From JBPOIS01 sp052034295 (lineage in GTDB: Bacteria; Pseudomonadota; Gammaproteobacteria; Pseudomonadales; Moraxellaceae): 9,151 nt of DNA. Location of the stretch: the NCBI GenBank assembly GCA_052034295.1, contig JBPOIS010000057.1, forward strand, positions 1 to 9,151, written 5' to 3'. Positions within the stretch are counted from its first letter, which is position 1. Each line of letters begins with the position of its first letter. A program made the position numbers and the translations under genes. Shown piece by piece: positions 5,702-9,151 of the stretch. Under the pieces are notes generated by a model. The model had not been told where the DNA came from. It did not search any database and saw only the letters and a program-made list of their open reading frames with translations.

Positions 5702-6763
5702 ATGTGGCTGGAGTCGCTGGCCCTCGGGCAGGTGCGCAATGTGTCGCACGCCAGCCTGGAGGGCTGCACGGCCCTCAACCTGCTGGTGGGACCCAATGGC
5801 AGTGGCAAAACCTCCGTGCTGGAAGCCATCCACATCCTGTCCACAGGGCGCAGCTTTCGCACCCCCCAATGGCGACACCTGATCCAGCGTGGACAGGACC
5901 AGCTCTGGGTCACCGGTCAGTGCGGCCCCCACCGTCTGGGTCTTTCCAAAAACCTGCATCAGGACCCCGTGGTGCGTCTGGATGGACAGTCCGGCCGCCA
6001 GAGTGAACTGACCCGCATTCTGCCGGTGATGGTGTTTGAACCGGACAGCACGGGCCTGCTGGAGCAGGGCAGCCAGCCGCGACGGCAGATGCTGGACTGG
6101 TTGCTGTTTCACGTGGAACTGAAATTTTATCCGCTGTGGCGTCAGTACCAGCGTGTCCTGCAACAGCGCAATGCCGCACTGAAGCAGCCCGGTGCTGTGG
6201 GCCAGCTGGCGGTGTGGGACCAGCAATTGGTTCATCTGGGCGAGCAGATTCATGGGTTTCGCGAGCATCACCTGGGGCTGTGGCAAACCGTGTTCCAGCC
6301 GGTGATGGCCAGCCTGTTGCCGGGGCTGGCGGTGACGCTGGGATACCAGCCGGGGTTTGACCCTGCGCTGGGACTGGCAGCCGACCTGCAGCGCCACCGG
6401 GCCAGTGACCTGGAGCGTGGCTACACTGGCGTGGGCATTCACCGGGCCTCACTGAGCCTGAAGACCCCGCTGGGACTGGCCGAGCATGTCTGGTCCAGAG
6501 GACAAAAAAAACTGCTGGTGCTGGGTCTCAAATTGTCGCAGTTAAGCCTGATGGATCAGCAGCAGCAACGCTGTGTGGTATTATTGGATGATCTGGAAGC
6601 CGAGCTGGATGCACAGGCGCTGAGCCGCATCTGGCAGGTGTTGACCGCCACCCAGTCGCAGATTTTCATGACCGCCCTGGGGGTAGACCGGCTGCTGTCC
6701 AGCCTTGACTGGCCCAGCACGCCCACTGTGCTTCACCTGAAACAGGGGGTGCTGTCCCGTTGA
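5702..6763 (+). CDS. recF: DNA replication and repair protein RecF
   Basis: RecF is an SMC/ABC-like ATPase that, with RecO and RecR, helps load RecA onto SSB-coated gapped DNA. The 353 residues are close to the 357 of E. coli. Walker A is GPNGSGKT (30-37), followed by SVLEAIHILSTGRSFRTP, a strong RecF block. The ABC signature is WSRGQKK (264-270), and Walker B is CVVLLDD with the D-loop region LEAELDAQ (about 291-305), followed by TATQSQIFMTAL. One oddity is that the segment usually GPHRxD before the signature reads GIHRAS (245-250). The ATG at 5702 is 5 bp after the dnaN stop, so coupling is likely; no strong Shine-Dalgarno is visible. The gene is intact and continues the dnaA-dnaN operon. 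Confidence 0.97.
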   Translation: MWLESLALGQVRNVSHASLEGCTALNLLVGPNGSGKTSVLEAIHILSTGRSFRTPQWRHLIQRGQDQLWVTGQCGPHRLGLSKNLHQDPVVRLDGQSGRQSELTRILPVMVFEPDSTGLLEQGSQPRRQMLDWLLFHVELKFYPLWRQYQRVLQQRNAALKQPGAVGQLAVWDQQLVHLGEQIHGFREHHLGLWQTVFQPVMASLLPGLAVTLGYQPGFDPALGLAADLQRHRASDLERGYTGVGIHRASLSLKTPLGLAEHVWSRGQKKLLVLGLKLSQLSLMDQQQQRCVVLLDDLEAELDAQALSRIWQVLTATQSQIFMTALGVDRLLSSLDWPSTPTVLHLKQGVLSR

Positions 6764-6808
6764 TGGGATGGTGTCTCCTGTGCTTGCGTTCCATTGCACC
6801 GAATCTTC

Positions 6809-6814
6809 AGGAGG
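6809..6814 (+). promoter_or_regulatory. Strong Shine-Dalgarno fixing the gyrB start
   Basis: A perfect AGGAGG lies 4 bp before the ATG at 6819. It is the best ribosome-binding site in the window, in contrast with the weak sites before dnaA and recF. It implies independent, efficient gyrB translation rather than coupling to recF across the 55-bp gap 6764-6818. I see no convincing promoter within that gap. Confidence 0.8.
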
Positions 6815-6818
6815 GCCC

Positions 6819-9151
6819 ATGGCCACCGATCAAACCCACGACTCTGGTTACAATTCGTCCAGCATTCAGATTCTTGAGGGACTGGAGGCGGTTCGGAAAC
6901 GCCCGGGCATGTACATTGGGGACACCTCGGATGGGACTGGCCTGCACCATCTGGTGTTCGAAGTGGTCGACAACTCCATTGATGAGGCGCTGGCCGGCTA
7001 CTGCAACGACATCGTGGTGACCATCCATGCCGACAATTCGGTCAGCGTGGTGGACAATGGCCGGGGCATTCCCACCGGCATCAAGATGGACGACAAGCAC
7101 GAGCCGAAACGCAGTGCGGCCGAAATCGCCCTGACCGAACTGCACGCCGGGGGCAAATTCAACCAGAACAGCTACAAGGTGTCCGGTGGTCTGCACGGTG
7201 TCGGCGTGTCCTGTGTAAATGCACTGTCCACCTGGCTGCGGCTGGTGGTGCGCCGTGATGGCCGGGCGCACCAACTGGAATTTGCCCAGGGTGTGCCGCA
7301 AAACCGTGTGCTGGAGCAGCGCGATGGGGTGGAGGTCAGCCCGATGCGGGTGGTCGGTGAGACTGACCGCCGTGGCACCGAAGTGCACTTCCTGCCGGAC
7401 GTGGGCATTTTTACCCACAACCATGAATTTCATTACGACACGCTGGCCAAACGTCTGCGTGAGCTGTCGTTCCTGAACAATGGCGTGGCCATCCGGCTGG
7501 TGGATGAGCGTGACCAGCGTCAGGACAATTTTGCCTATGAAGGCGGGGTCAAGGGCTTTGTGGAGTTCCTCAACAAGGGCAAAAAGGTCCTGCACCCGTC
7601 GATTTTTCACACCATCGCCGAGCGCACCAGCGAGCACAACACCCAGATCACCGTCGAAGTGGCGCTGCAGTGGAACGACAGCTACAGCGAAAGTGTCCTG
7701 TGCTTCACCAACAATATTCCCCAGCGCGATGGCGGTACCCACCTGACTGGCCTGCGTGCGGCGATGACCCGGGTCATCAACAAATACATTGAGGACCAGG
7801 ACCTGGCCAAAAAAGCCAAGGTCGATGTCACCGGCGATGACATGCGTGAGGGGCTGGGCTGTGTGATCAGCGTGAAGGTACCGGAGCCGAAGTTTTCCAG
7901 CCAGACCAAGGACAAGCTGGTGTCCAGCGAAGTGCGTGGGGTGGTCGAAGAGGTGGTGGCCAGCCGTCTGGCCGAGTGGCTGGCGGAAAATCCAGCCGAA
8001 GCCAGAATCATCGCCGGCAAGATTGTGGAGGCTGCAGCCGCCCGCGATGCGGCCCGCAAGGCCCGGGAGCTGACCCGCCGCAAGAGTGCGCTGGACATCG
8101 CTGGTCTGCCCGGCAAACTGGCCGATTGTCAGGAAAAAGACCCTTCAAAATCAGAGCTTTACATTGTTGAGGGTGACTCCGCAGGCGGCAGCGCCAAGCA
8201 GGGGCGCAACCGGCGCATGCAGGCGATCCTGCCGCTCAAGGGCAAGATCCTCAATGTGGAGCGGGCGCGTTTTGACAAGATGATCAGCAGTGCCGAAGTG
8301 GGCACCCTGATCACGGCGCTGGGCTGTGGCATTGGCCGGGATGAGTACAACGCCGACAAGCTGCGCTACCACAAGATCATCCTGATGACCGATGCCGACG
8401 TGGATGGTTCGCACATCCGCACCCTGCTGCTGACGTTCTTTTTCCGGCAGATGCCCGAGCTGATTGAGCGCGGCCACATCTACATTGCCCAGCCACCGCT
8501 GTACAAGATCAAGAAAGGCAAGCAGGAACAGTACCTGAAGGATCAGGAAGCACTGGAACAGTACCTGCTGTCCAGCACCCTGGACGACCTGCAGCTGTAC
8601 CTGCAGCCGGATTCGCCGCCCGTGCGCGGCGAAGCGCTGGAGCGGCTGATCCGCGCCTATCAGCTCACCCAGAAAACCCTGGGACGGCTGGGCCGCCGCT
8701 ACCCACTGCACGTGATCCAGGCCATGATGGGCCTGCCGCGCCTCAGCGTGGAACAGCTGCAGGATGCGGCGCAGGTGCAGGCGTGGAGCGATCAGTGGGT
8801 CACCCAGTTGCAGCGCCAGGCACCGGGGTTTTTCCCGACGGTGCGCCTGTTCCAGCCGGAAGGGCAGGACTGGACCGTGCCCGAGCTGACCATTCAGGTA
8901 CACCAGCTGCCGCAGCGTTATGTGCTGGATCAGGCTTTTTTTGCCTCAGCCGATTACCAGCGCCTGCTCGACAGCAGTGCCCAGTGGCTGCAGGTGCTGG
9001 AGGAAGGAGCCTACATGCAGCGCGGTGAGCGGCGGATTCCGCTGCAGCATTTTGGCCAGCTCTGGGAGCAGATCCTGCTGGAGTCGCGCCGGGGCGTCAC
9101 TGTCCAGCGCTACAAGGGGCTGGGGGAAATGAACGCCGAGCAGCTGTGGGA
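6819..9151 (+). CDS. gyrB: DNA gyrase subunit B, 3' end cut by the window
   Basis: GyrB supplies the ATPase and TOPRIM domains of gyrase, which introduces negative supercoils. An uninterrupted frame runs from ATG 6819 to the window edge: 777 complete codons, with perhaps 55 residues missing by comparison with E. coli. The start reads SSSIQILEGLEAVRKRPGMYIGD. GHKL ATPase residues are Glu48 and Asn52 in FEVVDNSIDEALAG, Asp79 in DNGRGIP and GGLHGVGVS. Arg146 aligns with E. coli Arg136, a novobiocin-contact position. The transducer carries NNIPQRDGGTHLTG and SSQTKDKLVSSEVR. TOPRIM has EGDSAGGSAKQGR (catalytic Glu451) and DADVD (Asp525, Asp527). Asp453 and Lys474 match the wild-type quinolone-site residues Asp426 and Lys447. 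The roughly 170-residue insertion typical of Gram-negative GyrB follows, then QRYKGLGEMN (763-772). A 4-residue insertion follows DNGRGIPTGI compared with E. coli. Residue identity favours GyrB over ParE. Confidence 0.97.
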   Translation, partial: MATDQTHDSGYNSSSIQILEGLEAVRKRPGMYIGDTSDGTGLHHLVFEVVDNSIDEALAGYCNDIVVTIHADNSVSVVDNGRGIPTGIKMDDKHEPKRSAAEIALTELHAGGKFNQNSYKVSGGLHGVGVSCVNALSTWLRLVVRRDGRAHQLEFAQGVPQNRVLEQRDGVEVSPMRVVGETDRRGTEVHFLPDVGIFTHNHEFHYDTLAKRLRELSFLNNGVAIRLVDERDQRQDNFAYEGGVKGFVEFLNKGKKVLHPSIFHTIAERTSEHNTQITVEVALQWNDSYSESVLCFTNNIPQRDGGTHLTGLRAAMTRVINKYIEDQDLAKKAKVDVTGDDMREGLGCVISVKVPEPKFSSQTKDKLVSSEVRGVVEEVVASRLAEWLAENPAEARIIAGKIVEAAAARDAARKARELTRRKSALDIAGLPGKLADCQEKDPSKSELYIVEGDSAGGSAKQGRNRRMQAILPLKGKILNVERARFDKMISSAEVGTLITALGCGIGRDEYNADKLRYHKIILMTDADVDGSHIRTLLLTFFFRQMPELIERGHIYIAQPPLYKIKKGKQEQYLKDQEALEQYLLSSTLDDLQLYLQPDSPPVRGEALERLIRAYQLTQKTLGRLGRRYPLHVIQAMMGLPRLSVEQLQDAAQVQAWSDQWVTQLQRQAPGFFPTVRLFQPEGQDWTVPELTIQVHQLPQRYVLDQAFFASADYQRLLDSSAQWLQVLEEGAYMQRGERRIPLQHFGQLWEQILLESRRGVTVQRYKGLGEMNAEQLW

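Noticed and set aside
6807..7742. A 311-codon minus-strand frame opposite gyrB
   Set aside because: It is a shadow of the conserved gyrB ATPase coding sequence. The plus-strand frame carries all catalytic motifs.
8151..8903. A 250-codon minus-strand frame opposite the gyrB TOPRIM and insertion region
   Set aside because: It is antisense to uninterrupted gyrB and Gln/Leu-rich without family features.

Overview
The window is the chromosomal replication-origin neighbourhood of a gammaproteobacterium, in the classical order yidC-yidD-rnpA-rpmH (minus strand), oriC, then dnaA-dnaN-recF-gyrB (plus strand). Every gene is transcribed away from the origin, as expected for leading-strand genes on both replichores. 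Coding DNA is GC-rich and no gene is broken; gyrB runs off the right edge. From memory of the families, DnaN (with RRHTLAILSNVKI, AMAVQDVRFYLTGTLLE and a DKxxEQG insertion before STKLIDGKFPEYRRVIP) and the YidC N-terminus (VTAYLLILAWQKDYG) resemble Moraxellaceae/Acinetobacter-type proteins most. The GC-rich coding sequence would point to a high-GC member of or near that family. This placement is inference and was not checked by a search.

Layout: 21-1730 yidC, membrane insertase; 1739-2050 yidD; 2060-2437 rnpA; 2476-2610 rpmH, with a strong sigma70-like promoter at 2645-2674. The 526-bp gap 2611-3136 holds the rpmH promoter, a 20-bp perfect palindrome (2700-2719), the origin core (2747-3003), a small inverted repeat (3008-3025) and a plausible dnaA promoter (3040-3069). 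Then come dnaA 3137-4522, dnaN 4545-5696, recF 5702-6763 and gyrB 6819 to beyond 9151. I see no rho-independent terminators, tRNAs, rRNAs, insertion sequences, CRISPR arrays or transferred genes.

The left genes make a ribosomal protein, the RNase P protein and the YidD/YidC membrane-insertion pair. The right genes make the initiator, the sliding clamp, a gap-repair loader and gyrase subunit B.

The gene content is ordinary and I found no undescribed multi-gene system. The most interesting structure is the origin. It has nine perfect TTATCCACA boxes plus two one-mismatch boxes, many at 11-12 bp (one helical turn) spacing. It also has an unusually symmetric unwinding element: a 44-bp pure A/T tract with inward-facing TAA triplets at both ends, each 14 bp from an inward-pointing perfect DnaA box. 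This looks like two mirrored copies of the DnaA-box / GC-rich tract / DnaA-trio arrangement.
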